Positions 1-11,406 of a stretch of DNA of 64,000 bases are shown here, piece by piece; the first letter of the stretch is position 1, and each line of letters opens with the position of its first letter. Below the pieces are notes generated by a model that searched no databases, was not told the origin of the DNA, and was given only the letters and a program-made list of their open reading frames with translations. This DNA comes from Cyclaneusma minus (Eukaryota > Ascomycota > Leotiomycetes > Marthamycetales > Marthamycetaceae): the NCBI GenBank assembly GCA_037179335.1, contig JAKZHN010000001.1, positions 1,054,001 to 1,118,000 on the forward strand, read 5' to 3'. The translations under genes and the position numbers were made by a program.

Positions 1-197
1 CGAAATTGCACGATAGCATCCGAGCCTACAAGAGCAGTGTAAGAGCAAAACCCTTGCGACCCGGAAGCCTGGACAGTCAGCCCAGGGAACTGAAGCTCAA
101 TGAACCCATGGCAAATGTCTCGCGCTTTGGCGGAGAGGCCACAACGAAGGAAGAAATCGTTGATGGTATTGTCAAGATCTTCCTGATCGTCAGCCAT
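1..197 (-). CDS. Partial kinase-like (aminoglycoside phosphotransferase-type) protein, N-terminus only
   Basis: An open frame runs from an ATG at 197 on the minus strand to the left edge of the window, 65 codons without a stop. The peptide starts MADDQEDLDNTINDFF and contains ARDICHGFIELQFPG followed by SQGFCSYTALVGSDAIVQF. The QG-CSYT-(x)n-IVQF pattern resembles the start of the N-lobe in fungal phosphotransferase (APH/choline kinase-like) proteins, where a nucleotide-binding loop is followed by a beta strand. The catalytic part lies outside the window, so the family call is tentative. The acidic N-terminus and codon use look like real coding sequence. The gene is transcribed divergently from the DUF2235 gene. 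Confidence 0.5.
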   Translation of the reverse strand, partial: MADDQEDLDNTINDFFLRCGLSAKARDICHGFIELQFPGLTVQASGSQGFCSYTALVGSDAIVQF

Positions 198-1961
198 AGT
201 CGTCTGGGGAGTTCATGATGATGAAGCTTGAGGAGAAAGGCCCGAAGGTGACTGATAAGCTCGACAGTGAGGAGAAGTGGGATGAACACAAGCCGAACGG
301 GAGGGGTAGCCTGTAATACAGTCCCAAATGGAGTCATGCGCTGATCCCATCGATCGTTGGGACGGCTGTTCCCCACACTCCTGCAAGGCGATAAGAGACG
401 CACATGTTTCCATCCCAGCTTTTAGATCAGGCGAGCCGCGAACCACGTGCCGAGAAGGCCGGCTAATCAGTCCTTTGAGCCTGGCAGACGCAGGAGTGTT
501 GATGCCAAGAATAATGCAACGCAAGAGGCTAGAAAGCAGGATAAAGTCGATTCGAGGTTGAGAAATCCACCAGGCATCAAGGAAACGGGCTGCAAGGGAA
601 CATGATACTCGAACTTCGTCCAGACTCATCCTTCGGCTCACTCGTGATCCCCACGAGTATGCCTTGAATGCTCTATGTCGGCTCAGCCACTTGACCGAAG
701 GGCGAACAAAACTCAGGCGGGGGCGCGGGCAGCGAGGCAAGGTGTGCCTGTGTCTCCCACCTCCCGGCTTTGCGGATCTCCGACTGTACAAAATACATGT
801 TTGAACAAAAGATAGAAAGTCGAACTCGAGTAACGCCGCAACGTGGCTCGTACTCTAGTCGGTGCTTCGCAGCTCGCAAGAACCAGGAAATAGATCTCAG
901 TCCGAGCCGTTGAGGGATGCCGTTTCGAATCTTTGAAGCCACGAGGCTGAGTCTGGCGGCTGCGTGAGACTCCACGTGAATACTGTGACTGTCAGGATTG
1001 GAGGGAGTGATGCCAGCTTTCAGCTGCAAACCTCGAAGGAGGGGAGTGCTTGAGGCAAACGATGGCGCTCAATATAAGGTAGTAGCGCGATACCTCATTA
1101 GGCACTAGCGTTTCCGATGGCCCCACAACAGAGCGCACGGGCCGCGCTGTCACTTCTGTCAGTCGTAACCGACCCCGACCTGAACTACTTCGGATTATTT
1201 CGTGCCTCGCCCCTGAGCAAGTCTCCGAGTCTCGAGAAACTAGTAGTACTGACAAATCGCCGTAGGGCTGGCACCAAATCTGGTTTTACACGCACATTCT
1301 TATATCTGCGGCCATCAATCTCATTGTTCTTACCAAGATCGTTCCCACTTCTGCTTGATTCAGCTCCCATTCCGAAAGCGATCATGCGACTAGGTAAAGC
1401 TGCCAAGATATGAGCCTCTCAGTCTTCGAGCTCATAGACTCATAGTCTGCCGTGGTGTGGCTTTTTGGTTCCTTTTCCGAACTATTACTCAATCCCACGA
1501 ATCTCAATTGGCTCGAGGCCCCAAGTCAAATCATCCCGTTGAGCAGCCGTGGCCAATGTTTCCTCGTGTTACGGCCGAAGTATGACAATGGCGGCATAGT
1601 AAGACCCTCCAGCCTTCCTTCACTGCTACATATCCTATTCACTGCCCAGCTGTGTAGTAATTGCGCCGCACGAAGAAGGCTCGCCAGGCAACACAGCTGT
1701 GGTTCCAGAATAAGATATGGCTTGTTCCTTCTGTACGTTTTCGGCTGGCTTCAGCCTTCGTACTTAACTCGCATGTGTGCCTTCTCTTTTGATGTCTATG
1801 CGTGTCTTCCGCCCTACATCTGGCGTCCTTCTTTCCTCTCTGTCATCCTTTCCATTTACAACTCACCTACAAACCTTGCAGTATCTTCTTATTCTTCATA
1901 TATTTTGCTCTCTTTTAGGAGAGTTTCGGGACTAGTAGCACTGAAACGATCCTTTTCAACC
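198..1961. other. Gene-free stretch between divergent genes
   Basis: No convincing gene. Overlapping minus-strand frames at 213-791 and 673-1029 lack family motifs and shift against each other. The last ~200 bases before 1962 are pyrimidine-rich, as expected for the promoter and leader of the DUF2235 gene. Confidence 0.5.
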
Positions 1962-3837
1962 ATGCCCTCAAACGATCAAGGCAGGAGACTGATCATCTGT
2001 TGTGACGGGTCAGTGTTCACGATTGTTACATCTCACGTCTTATCTTCGCCTGGCTTATGTTCCCTACAGAACTTGGCAAAATGCCGATTCCGGATATACA
2101 AAACCAACATGCGCGAACCCGGTCGCTACACTCCAGGTATGTGTAGAGAAACGCACGAAGATGGATTTCACAGCTTTCTGACCGTAGTGGTGCTCAGGTT
2201 CCATCTAATGTTGTTCGTATCAGCCGCGCATTCACTCACTCCGGGCATGATGGAAGACACCAAATCCAATACTACCAATCGGGCGTCGGCAGCGAAGGCG
2301 GTATAACGGACAAGATTTCAGGAGGAGTCAAGGGAACGGGTATCAACGAGGTGAGGCCAGAGAAACCATGTCAATCAATGTCTCGATCCTGACAGTTTTA
2401 GAATATCCGTGAATGTTACAGTTTCATCGCGTCAAATTACATGACTGGTGATCAGATCATTCTGATCGGCTTCTCAAGAGGTGCCTATACGGCACGAAGC
2501 ATTGCTGGCCTCATCCATGCTGTTGGGTTGCTGACCCGCACCGGAATGGACTACTTTTATCCAATCTGGAAGGACTATGTAAACTCACAAAATCCGAAAT
2601 ACAAGGACATCTTCCCCGCCACTCCTTTCGCGAACAAGCCTAGAGGAGGGGGTGCGGATGCTATTGCAGAGTATCAGCGGAGGCTAGTTGAGGTATGTCT
2701 GTCTTCAAATCGTCTGCTCCCGCTAAACCTGACCAGGGAAAACTCACCCGAGTAACCAACAAAGACGGCTCACCCATCACAATTGAAGCCGTAGCAGTTT
2801 GGGATACAGTCGGGTCCCTAGGTGTCCCCACCGTCGGTGCCCTCCAAAAAATCGGCTTCCCCTCCGCCATACACGAGCTGAAGTTCTACGACACTACTCT
2901 CAACTCCAGCATCAAACACGCCTTCCACGCCCTTGCCCTAGATGAACACCGCGGCCCCTTCACGCCAGCTCTTTGGGAGCGCCGTCCCGAGGATAAAAGC
3001 ACTAACGACCTCCGACAAGTCTGGTTCCCCGGTGCACACTCCAATGTCGGCGGTGGTTATGATGACCAAGAAATGGCGAACGTGTGCATGGCATGGATGA
3101 TGGACCAACTTGCTTCCATCGGCGTTACATTCAAGTCCGACGCCATCAACAACATCTTCCAGCAATCCGTCCAATACTATGAACATCCGCCTAAGGAACG
3201 CAAGAGCACGTCTAGTTGCTATGGTCATGTCTGGAAGCGCTGGGCTGTTGAGAAGGTGTACCAAAAACATCGACCTGTCAGACCCTGGGGACTGGGTAAG
3301 ATTTACGACAGTTATTCTGCCGTCTATACCATTACAGGCAGCAAGATCCGAAGCCCGGGACTGTATACACGTGCAGATCCCAGCAGCGGCGAGCCGACGA
3401 AGATTCCACTGAGCAACACCAACGAGCGCATTCACTCTTCCGTTCGTCTCCGCTTCGCTCTCGGTGGCCTAGACCAAGACGACAAAGGCATATACAAATG
3501 TCCCGCTCTTAAGAAAAACGGTCCGTGGAAACTCACCAAGATGAAATTGAAAGTCTTTGATCCGATCCCCAAAGACGCGGACTGGGCACCGGCAGGAACT
3601 GAGAATGGGGGTGGGAACCTGGCGGATGGGGATGCGACCCGCGCGGCGCATGATCTAGACATGGGCGAGAACAGGTGGGTATGGGAGTTCGATGGGCCGG
3701 AGAAGAAGGCGCCTGAGGTGACCTTGCTAATCGAGGAGACCCTGGGACCGTACGAAAGGCAGTTGTTGATGCTTAATACTGGTATGTTGCAGACTGTTGC
3801 CGAGCAGGCCCAAGAGGAGAGCGTGCCTGGAGCGTGA
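1962..3837 (+). CDS. DUF2235 (T6SS Tle1-like) alpha/beta hydrolase
   Basis: Five exons (1962-2008, 2070-2136, 2198-2350, 2402-2692, 2737-3837) join in frame to give 552 residues. The start is the ATG of MPSNDQGRRLIICCDG, which runs into TWQNADSGYT after intron 1; RRLI-CCDGTW is the hallmark start of DUF2235. Exon 4 carries the nucleophile elbow GFSRGAYTAR (about residues 112-121). Exon 5 carries VAVWDTVGSLG (likely the acid) and WFPGAHSNVGGGY (likely the His), so a Ser-Asp-His triad is visible. The family is related to bacterial phospholipase effectors; fungal members are mostly uncharacterised and presumably cytosolic esterases or lipases. No signal peptide or membrane segment is seen. The substrate cannot be inferred. 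Confidence 0.9.
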
Positions 3838-4440
3838 ATGTTATCAAGAATACCTGTGTGACGGCGTTAGTCGGCTCTCTATAAGGGGTTTCTGCTTCCG
3901 TGTGTCCTCGTGTTTACAGGCGGGTTTTTTGTTTTCTTCTCAGTTCTGGACCGTGGCGTTTTGCGGGCAGGCACTCAACTTTCGTTTCTTTCTTTTGGTA
4001 ATTGAGATGAAAAGGGGCGGCGGATACATTGTTTACTTTTGAGTTTCTACCTCTTTTTGTACTCGTTGGGAAGCTTGATGCCAATCGAAGTCCGAGGAGA
4101 CTCGAATGCTTGATTTTCTCTTACTGGACTTTATTTACATTTTACGAGAGAATCTGACTAATAAGAGCTGTGACTGATATATCTGTAATCATTCTAGGCC
4201 ATTATTACCTCAACTACCGTGGCGGGAGACGAAGGCGAAGGAGGCGACACTCACATAATGACGAGAAAAAATATTCGAGGAGAAGGCCTTGATGAGGTAT
4301 TTGGTGGTCAGTCGGAGTTTAATCTACCTACCTTATGCAAGATCTTGTGTAAGGTTTGGCAGAGTTCGATGTTGTGCTTGGTTACCTACAGTACCACGTG
4401 GTGGCATTTCTTGTGCGCTCAGCCTAGCCCCTTTGCAGAA

Positions 4441-4610
4441 CTAAGGAATATTTCCAGTGATTGAGAATATCCCCAATAATTGAGAATATCGCCATTCCCC
4501 AGCGACTGAGAATAGCCCCAGTGATTGAGAATATCTCCATTTATTAAGAATATTCCAAGTGTCCAGAAGTATCCTGAATAACTGGAAATTTTTCGAATCG
4601 CTAGATGTAT
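4441..4610. repeat. Degenerate ~20-bp tandem repeat array
   Basis: About eight units of the form GAATATCCCCAGTGATTGA follow each other with 10-30 percent divergence. The same unit family recurs across the window (see 38836-39061). Confidence 0.75.
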
Positions 4611-4965
4611 AGTAATTGAAACACTCTCAAGTCGTAGCTGAGCGCACAAGAATTGTCACCACGAGAGCACAGCGTTCTGAAGGTCCGAGGCCGGGATGGC
4701 GGGTAGTGTGAGGTTACACAAATATCTTGTGGTGCCAAGTGAGGGCCTGGTAGGCTGGTACTAGGGATCATTTGTGTGACTTAGGCGAGGTGATGCTCTA
4801 GGTAGTTTGTGTAGGACTCTGGAGACTTGCTGTCATGATCTGTTTTCTATTGGGACAAAGTTGGGCCAGGAAAAGGGGTCTCCGTGGTAGACTTTCTTCT
4901 GTGTGCAAAGAAATTTGTCTTACTACCCAGACTAGCTTTCTTAAACATTGAACTTTTCAAAGTTA

Positions 4966-5026
4966 CATGGATTATTTCCAGATATTTGGAATTCCCTCAA
5001 TTACCTGGAATTCTCTCAATTGCCTG
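4966..5026. repeat. Short array of the ~20-bp repeat family
   Basis: Three units of the type TATTTGGAATTCCCTCAATT, a variant of the dispersed GGAATATTCC unit. Confidence 0.55.
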
Positions 5027-5723
5027 CACGGAGTCCGCATAAAAGTTTCACGCAGAAGAAATGCCACCACAAGGGGGTGTACAAGCGGTAAACTTTTCTT
5101 GGACCACTGTAGATTTCGAAACCGAAAGAAAGATCTACCCTGTTTATATCATCGATATCACGGGGACTGCCAGTAGCATCTAGACTTTTTCTGTCCGACC
5201 TTGGGTTGTTGGAGATGATCTGACGGATTTTAACAGTTAACTGAGGGATTCAAGCGATTTTGGACTTCCAAGGAACTGAAGGAATTGAGGGCAAGCCCAG
5301 TAGTGTGGATGATTTAAACCATCAAAGGCAGACCATGTACAGGTTATTCCGTGCCGTTCATCAACGGAGAAAATTGATCAACGGCACGTCCCATTGGTTC
5401 CAAGTTGACCAATTGCAGCTACAGTTGATCAAAGGGAGTGTTGGCCAACGGCACTGAACGGGTCAGCAAACACCAGAAGCTTCTACTTCAGCAGCAGACT
5501 TTTCTTATGGTGGAAAATTGATCCAGTAAACAAACTTGCTTTGCTCCTGAGATTCGCACGAAAGCGGCTCTCCTATTTTCTAGAAGTCCTTCAACCTCTT
5601 CCCTTCACCCTTGCACGCAATTTCTTTTCTTCCACCCAGGCAACCACCAAGCCACCACGACTGGGTTCCTCTTCGACTGCATCTCTTCCTCCCCGTCTTG
5701 TATCTCCAACGAAATACTACGGG

Positions 5724-7389
5724 ATGGCCGATCCAGCTTTGAATGACCCTTCCGAGGCTGCCCAGGCCGCAGGTGCTGAAGCTCTCGAATCCCCATTCGA
5801 GAGTGTGAGCATCAACACTTCGGTTATTTCGGTTCCCAGCTTCACCGATGGTGAGATCAATAAGGCCCTGCTCGATAGTGTCCAGTCGAACTACAAGCTC
5901 CGCATCGCTCCTTCGAGCATCCCAGGCGCTGGATGGGGTGTCTTTGCCCTTGAGGACATTCCCGCCGGTGTAGAGATCTTCTGCACCAAGCAGCCGCTTG
6001 CCACCACGAGCAGTACTCCCGAAGACCTCCCCACAACCTGCGATAACTGCCTCATCAAAGTCACAAGTCTCGTCCATCGCTCTGGCAGATTCAAGTGGGA
6101 GGAGTCGGATGACGATGGTCGTCCAGTCCAGTTTTCCAAGTGTTCCAGGTGCAAGTTCGTCTATTACTGCTCTAAAGTAAGTTTTCTGATCCTCTGTATC
6201 AAGCCCGGCTAACTGGTTGATATGTGTTCAGGGGTGTCAGATCTCCGCCTGGAATTCACACCACAAATATGAGTGCCCTATGATCCGCAAGTACCCAGTG
6301 ATCAAAATCTCATACCGCATGATCTTTCGTCTGCTTCTCAAACGGAAAGCGGGACTTATCCCTGATGTCATGTGGGCTGCTCTACAACGCATGCGTAGCA
6401 ACACAGAGCAGTTTCAACGCGCCTCCAGCCAAATGCTCAAATGGAGCGATATTGCCCAGCTAGCAAAGGTCGCAACGGGAAGTGACGAAACAATTGGTGC
6501 TATTCTGCTCGTGCGCTGCCAGATCAAGATCTGCGAGATGGGTATCGAAGAGTTTCATGAAGTACTGAATCTCTACAGGCCTGCGAGCATGGTTCTGGAT
6601 CTCATGGCGGCAACCGTTAACCATTCCTGTGACCGCAACTCCGTGTACCAGTATAGCAGTTCAGGACTGCATATGCGTTCATACCGCTCTATCAAAACAG
6701 GAGATGAGCTGACGATCGCGTATACGGACCCGAACCTACCTGTTGCCTTGCGCCGACTTATGCTAAACCAGGAACATTTTATTGAGTGCTGCAGCTGTCC
6801 CAAGTGTCAGATGGACATTCAAGCCCCAGCCAATGACTTTTTTTCGACAAACTTCGCCTCATCTTTTGTGCTTGCTCAGCTGACCGTCGGCAACTGCAGC
6901 GACAGCAAGGCCCTCAAGACGCTGTTGGGATTTTTGTTCAAAACCAATCCCCAGATCTACCCCATCGAACATGACATATCGCGCGTCAGACTATTCTTCA
7001 GACTGGTGCACATTATGCACACAATCAAGGCGAAGATCCTGGGAACTTCCAGACTTCGTCTTAGGAAAGAAGATAAAAGTCTTCGACAATTCCTCCCAGC
7101 ACTCCAGAACCTTCAAGTTCTGTATGCCTTTGTGCTCCTGCAGGATATGACCAAGTGCCTGGGTGATGAAGCTGCCGTTACGAAGGCGATGGCCAGACAC
7201 TACAAAGCAGTTCTCGAAGCGCACGGCGAGAAAATGAGTACTGGTGCGGAGATGGCCGAGAAGCAAGCTCTGGTCAGGACTCAGCAAGCTGAATTGCTGA
7301 GATGGGCGGGTATTCAGAGCAGTGCCTATGCGGATGCTGTTGTTAACAACAAGTTTGCGGAGGCAATGTCCCAGGGGAATGAGATTTGA
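5724..7389 (+). CDS. SET and MYND domain (SMYD-type) protein
   Basis: Two exons, 5724-6176 and 6232-7389, give 536 residues. The frame is open upstream to 5541 but opens there with TTG, so the ATG of MADPALNDPSEAA is taken as the start. SET begins at GAGWGVFALEDIPAG (about residue 68). It is split by a MYND zinc finger (CDNC near 106, then CSRCKFVYYCSK joined across the intron to GCQISAW and KYEC). The cofactor-binding motif is NHSCDRN (281-287), followed by the AYTD tyrosine region and a post-SET CCSCPKC cluster (about 338). SMYD proteins methylate lysines on histones or other proteins. The usual NHSCDPN has Arg instead of Pro; the binding Asn and His remain, so activity is plausible. The C-terminal half is helical, as in SMYD proteins. 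Confidence 0.88.
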
Positions 7390-8040
7390 GAGTGGCTTTT
7401 TCGCAGCTTCAATCCTGGCCCCAGGACAAAAGAATGGTTGAGGGCGTTTTCGATCATCAAGAGCATCCAGTAAACTGGGTTGCCTCTAGTCATCACTGCC
7501 CGGCTCACTTGGTATGGTTTCAGTTATTGAGACCAGCTCAAGTGGATAGCTACAGCATCTGAAACTTAGCAGTAGGCAGACAATTGTCTTCTACGCTTCA
7601 GTGGAAGTATCATCATCAATTCTTGCAATCTGACATGTCTGCTGTGACGCTAGTGTATTGACCCAAAGGAATCTAGTGCAAGTAGCCGTGAAATCCTACC
7701 AAGCGTGTAGGTTGAAGAGAAACAGTAGTGCCATACTGGATGTACAGTGGGACGAGAAAAGTCTGAATACGGTCTAAAATCTCCGGATAATTTTGAATAT
7801 TCCAAATAACTAGAAATATTCCAGAGGTAACTTGGGATATCCAAAATGATTGGAACATCCCAAGTGATTTAGAATATTCCAAACAATCGCAAGTACTCCG
7901 AGCCGAGTGGCAATATGTCCCCCACCTCACTGATCTCACCCGTATGCAGACTTTTTACATGGCATTGTACACAAGCCTTATCGTCCGTATGGTCTGAGCC
8001 GCATAAAGATGTGCCCTCTTCCCAGCGTGAGCCGTGATCC
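7390..8040. other. Intergenic region with a decayed repeat element
   Basis: Holds the 3' region of the SET/MYND gene, a decayed mariner-type repeat element (7743-~7935) and the tRNase Z promoter. No gene seen. Confidence 0.5.
7743..7935. mobile_element. Decayed mariner-type MITE with tandem-repeat interior
   Basis: The left end, TACAGTGGGACGAGAAAAG followed by TCTGAATACGG, matches the terminal inverted repeat of the better copy at 38836-39061. The interior is a run of ~20-bp units around GAATATTCC (7780-7902). The right end is too degraded to place exactly. Confidence 0.6.
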
Positions 8041-11000
8041 ATGGTTGTCGTTCTCTGGATAACCCCAGCCCAACCCTTGGCAAATCGAATACAGATATCA
8101 CTAGATGACTCAGCATGCCTCCAACACCAAAAGTTGCAGCCTCGCCGATTTTTCCAGCTTCAGTCAACAGCCGCGCCCGCTGGCTCAGAATCAAGCAGGA
8201 GTTGCGCCGGCTCCATGCCCGAGAAAGGCTCCGTCACCAGAAAGCTTCTCTCGCATGTCTCTCGCATAAAGCCCGCGAAGCCGACACCCTCCACCAGCGC
8301 CGGCGTGGCCAAGGCAAAATCCCAAATCCTCTTCGATAAACGCACCAAGCGATTCCCCTACACACCCGCATACGCGCCTCGAGAACACAGCCGCCTCAAT
8401 CGCTACGACGGTCATGCCTATCCTGGTCCTCCATTGACTAACAAAACCCTCGGGTTTCATTGGAGCCTGCGCGATACATCCGCTCCTTGGCACCTTCTCT
8501 TTCGGCCTCCGCAGGAGAAGGGTAATATTCTGAGCCTAGGACCAGGCCCCGATCGCGACTACTTAGACGCCTCTGGCAATCCGCTCGGCATCCCGAAAAA
8601 GATGAGGAACTGGGTCCAGTTCATGACGACGCCGGCGGCGGACACGCCAGGCACCACCTTGGTGTTGCACTTCGACAGCAAACGCTACTTGATCGGAAAC
8701 TGCGCCGAGGGAACACAGAGAGCAAGCGTGCAACGGAAGACTGGCTTGGGCAAGGTCGAGGATATCTTTCTGACTGGCAAGGTGGATTGGAAGACCTGTG
8801 GAGGTCTTTTTGGCATGATCTTGACGCTGGCAGACTCGAGGTCCGCTGCTGCTGCGAACGCCGCCGAGGCCTTGAGACAGGGCAGGTTGAAAGATTCTTC
8901 TGCCGGACCGACAAAGCTCGCTCTGAATATCCATGGATCCAGGAATCTGACGCAATTAATCGGCACTGCCAGGCGTTTTGTGTTCAGGAAGGGATTGCCC
9001 TTGAGGACGAACGAGTTTCCAGACGAAAAGTCAGGAGCCGTGAGAGAGAATTGGGATCCTTCATGGAGTGACCGGAATATCAAGGTTTGGGCCATGTCTG
9101 TATCGCCAGAAGAAGAGCGCCCAACGGGCTCTCGAAAGAGAAGCCACGAAGAGTTCTCCGAGGATGAACAAAGCAAACCCTCCAGCAATGGGGATGCAGA
9201 GAAGGCCCGGGCCGAGGAAGAACAACGAAACGATCAGCTTCGGAAAGCGGTGGTGGGTCATATGTTCGATTCGGATTGGCGTCTTGACGCTCTGAAGACC
9301 ACGAGGTTATGCGAGGTGAAATTACCAGCTGCAATCTTCGTTCGAGACGATGCGGGAAAGATACAGAAATACACCGGGCCCCTTTCAGGTCCTGGATTCG
9401 ACCCCGAACTCTCAGTGTTGGTCCGAACTCCTTGGCCTGGCGCATTAGTAGAGTCATTGCCTCCGACGACACCTTCGCAGAGTTCGGTGTCCTACATTAT
9501 TAAGAACCATGACCAACGGGGCAAATTTAACCCCCAAGAAGCCAAGAAGTTGGGAGTGACTCCTGGTCCCAATTTTTCGAAATTGACACAAGGACAAAGC
9601 CTTACCCTTCCAGATGGGCGTGTGATTACACCCGACATGGTCTTAGGTCCTACTCAGCAAGGTACCGGCTTCGCTGTCATAGACGTTCCATCAGTGCATT
9701 ATCTCGAACCCCTTTTTGCCCGGCCTGAATGGTCTGTACCGGAGATCATGAAGGGTGTCAGCGCTATCACATGGCTCCTGGGTCCCGGCGTTCTCAATGA
9801 TGATCGATTCCTAAAGTTTACAAAATTTCATACCGAATGGCAGCATGTTGTGTCCTCACCTGACTGGTCTCCAAATTATCTGGCTCTCGAATCTCCAGCG
9901 GCGGCTGCCATTCGCCTGCATTTGATTGATTCCGAGCGCTTCCCTATACCGGTTCACGATAACCGCGTTGTTGAGACACGACCAGAGGCACCGGCTCTAA
10001 TCAGGGCGAGGGCAGGATGTCTTTTACAACTGGAACCAACATTCTCGGTGCAAACCAAGGACATCGTACCCTACCTCGACACTTCGGAGGTGATTCGGAC
10101 TGCAGAAAAAGAAGTTTTGAAGCTCGCCGAACGGGCGAGAGAGCAGGTCACAGACCCAGCGTATCTAGAAAAGCTCGAAAAGCTACAAGCGGATCTGCCT
10201 GGTCGGGATGCAGAAGTTATCACTCTGGGAACTGGATCAGCACTGCCATCAAAGTACCGCAACGTGTCCGCCACGCTCCTTCGAGTGCCTGGTCAAGGCA
10301 ACTACCTTTTTGACTGTGGTGAGGGTACTCTCGGTCAGCTCAAGCGGGTTCTAGGAGACGAGCTTCCACAAGTTCTTCGCGACTTGAAGTCTATTTGGAT
10401 AAGTCATTTGCACGCGGATCATCATCTAGGCACTGCTTCGGTCATCAAAGCATGGCATGACCAGACCAAATCTGATGGCGAATATGCTTCCAAAAAGCTC
10501 ATAGTAGCCTCCGACGAATCCATGCTCAAATGGCTCAAAGAATTTTCCCAGATCGAAGACTACGGCTACTCGCGTCTCCTGCCCATCTCCATGACCACCG
10601 AATCCAACCAACTACATGAGAAATTTGACGCCGAGCGCGCCCAAGAATACGGCATCAACTCTATCCAAGCATGTCGCGTCGACCACTGCCATGCCGCTCT
10701 CGCTGTCGTCTTCGACTTCCCCAACGGCTTCAAAGTCGCCTATTCAGGAGACTGCCGCCCTTCCCATCAGTTCTCGAAGATCGGCCAAGGCGCAACGCTG
10801 CTGATTCACGAAGCCACTTTCGACGACGAATTGAGCATGGATGCTATTGCCAAGAAACACTCTACCACATCGGAAGCGCTGGAGGTCGGCAGGAAGATGG
10901 ACGCGCGCAGGATTCTGCTGACACATTTCAGTCAGCGATATCAGAAGATTCCGGTGATGGAGAGAGATGGTGATAAGGATCAGGTGGCCATTGTGGCTTT

Positions 11001-11091
11001 TGACTACATGAAGTGCAAGCTGGGCGACTTTTCGAAGATCGAGAAGTTCAGGGATGCGCTGCTGAAACTTTATGAGGAGAAGGAGGATTAA
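8041..11091 (+). CDS. TRZ1: tRNase Z (ribonuclease Z, long form)
   Basis: A single exon of 1016 residues, the size of long-form tRNase Z (ELAC2/Trz1), which removes 3' trailers from nuclear and often mitochondrial pre-tRNAs. The N-terminal half is the degenerate metallo-beta-lactamase fold (RYLIGNCAEGTQRA, FLTGKVDWKTCGGLFGM). The catalytic C-terminal half has LFDCGEGTLGQLKR, the zinc motif HLHADHH (789-795), VDHCHAA (about 881), YSGDCRPS (901-908), HEATFDD (about 923) and THFSQRY (961-967). An acidic low-complexity insert (GSRKRSHEEFSEDEQ) separates the halves. The first ATG at 8041 is used; a later in-frame ATG at 8215 (MPEKGSVTRK) is possible. The basic N-terminus could serve mitochondrial import. 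A tRNA gene lies 316 bases downstream, on the opposite strand. Confidence 0.95.
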   Translation: MVVVLWITPAQPLANRIQISLDDSACLQHQKLQPRRFFQLQSTAAPAGSESSRSCAGSMPEKGSVTRKLLSHVSRIKPAKPTPSTSAGVAKAKSQILFDKRTKRFPYTPAYAPREHSRLNRYDGHAYPGPPLTNKTLGFHWSLRDTSAPWHLLFRPPQEKGNILSLGPGPDRDYLDASGNPLGIPKKMRNWVQFMTTPAADTPGTTLVLHFDSKRYLIGNCAEGTQRASVQRKTGLGKVEDIFLTGKVDWKTCGGLFGMILTLADSRSAAAANAAEALRQGRLKDSSAGPTKLALNIHGSRNLTQLIGTARRFVFRKGLPLRTNEFPDEKSGAVRENWDPSWSDRNIKVWAMSVSPEEERPTGSRKRSHEEFSEDEQSKPSSNGDAEKARAEEEQRNDQLRKAVVGHMFDSDWRLDALKTTRLCEVKLPAAIFVRDDAGKIQKYTGPLSGPGFDPELSVLVRTPWPGALVESLPPTTPSQSSVSYIIKNHDQRGKFNPQEAKKLGVTPGPNFSKLTQGQSLTLPDGRVITPDMVLGPTQQGTGFAVIDVPSVHYLEPLFARPEWSVPEIMKGVSAITWLLGPGVLNDDRFLKFTKFHTEWQHVVSSPDWSPNYLALESPAAAAIRLHLIDSERFPIPVHDNRVVETRPEAPALIRARAGCLLQLEPTFSVQTKDIVPYLDTSEVIRTAEKEVLKLAERAREQVTDPAYLEKLEKLQADLPGRDAEVITLGTGSALPSKYRNVSATLLRVPGQGNYLFDCGEGTLGQLKRVLGDELPQVLRDLKSIWISHLHADHHLGTASVIKAWHDQTKSDGEYASKKLIVASDESMLKWLKEFSQIEDYGYSRLLPISMTTESNQLHEKFDAERAQEYGINSIQACRVDHCHAALAVVFDFPNGFKVAYSGDCRPSHQFSKIGQGATLLIHEATFDDELSMDAIAKKHSTTSEALEVGRKMDARRILLTHFSQRYQKIPVMERDGDKDQVAIVAFDYMKCKLGDFSKIEKFRDALLKLYEEKED

Positions 11092-11389
11092 AGAGGCGTT
11101 GCGGCAGCTAAAAGAGCGTCATACAATGTACATATAGCTCGCAGCTCACTCAGGGTGCGGTTGTAAAGCAACCCATTTGATATCCAGCCAGCTTTTACCC
11201 TGTAGAATACCTGTAGGACATTTGAAAGTACGGAGCCTAAAAATGAGCCTAAAAAGTCTATATATCGGCTGTCTTTTTACTGTCGCCAAAATCCAAAACA
11301 CACCGCTCCCGACAAAATGCAACTCCCTCTTCTGGAGTCTTTCCGCTCCGGCGCTCCCTACCTCACATGGTAGGCTAGGAGGTAGCTTC

Positions 11390-11396
11390 AAAAAAA
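11390..11396 (-). terminator. Pol III terminator of tRNA-Arg
   Basis: Seven consecutive T residues on the minus strand, 11 bases past the tRNA 3' end, the normal RNA polymerase III stop signal. Confidence 0.8.
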
Positions 11397-11406
11397 TCAA
11401 GCTATT

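Larger units (their letters stand above)
3838..5723. other. Intergenic region with repeat arrays
   Basis: Contains the 3' region of the DUF2235 gene, repeat arrays at 4441-4610 and 4966-5026, and the promoter of the SET/MYND gene. No ORF here shows protein-like features. Confidence 0.5.

Noticed and set aside
213..791. Minus-strand frame upstream of the left-edge gene
   Set aside because: No family motif, and a second overlapping frame (673-1029) looks equally good; could be a decayed gene but I cannot support it.
5541..5723. N-terminal extension of the SET/MYND protein resembling a mitochondrial targeting sequence
   Set aside because: The frame opens with TTG, not ATG; the stretch is more likely the 5' leader.
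8115..8339. Overlapping 74-codon frame at the tRNase Z start
   Set aside because: It overlaps the tRNase Z frame in another phase and shows no family match; at most an upstream-type ORF.
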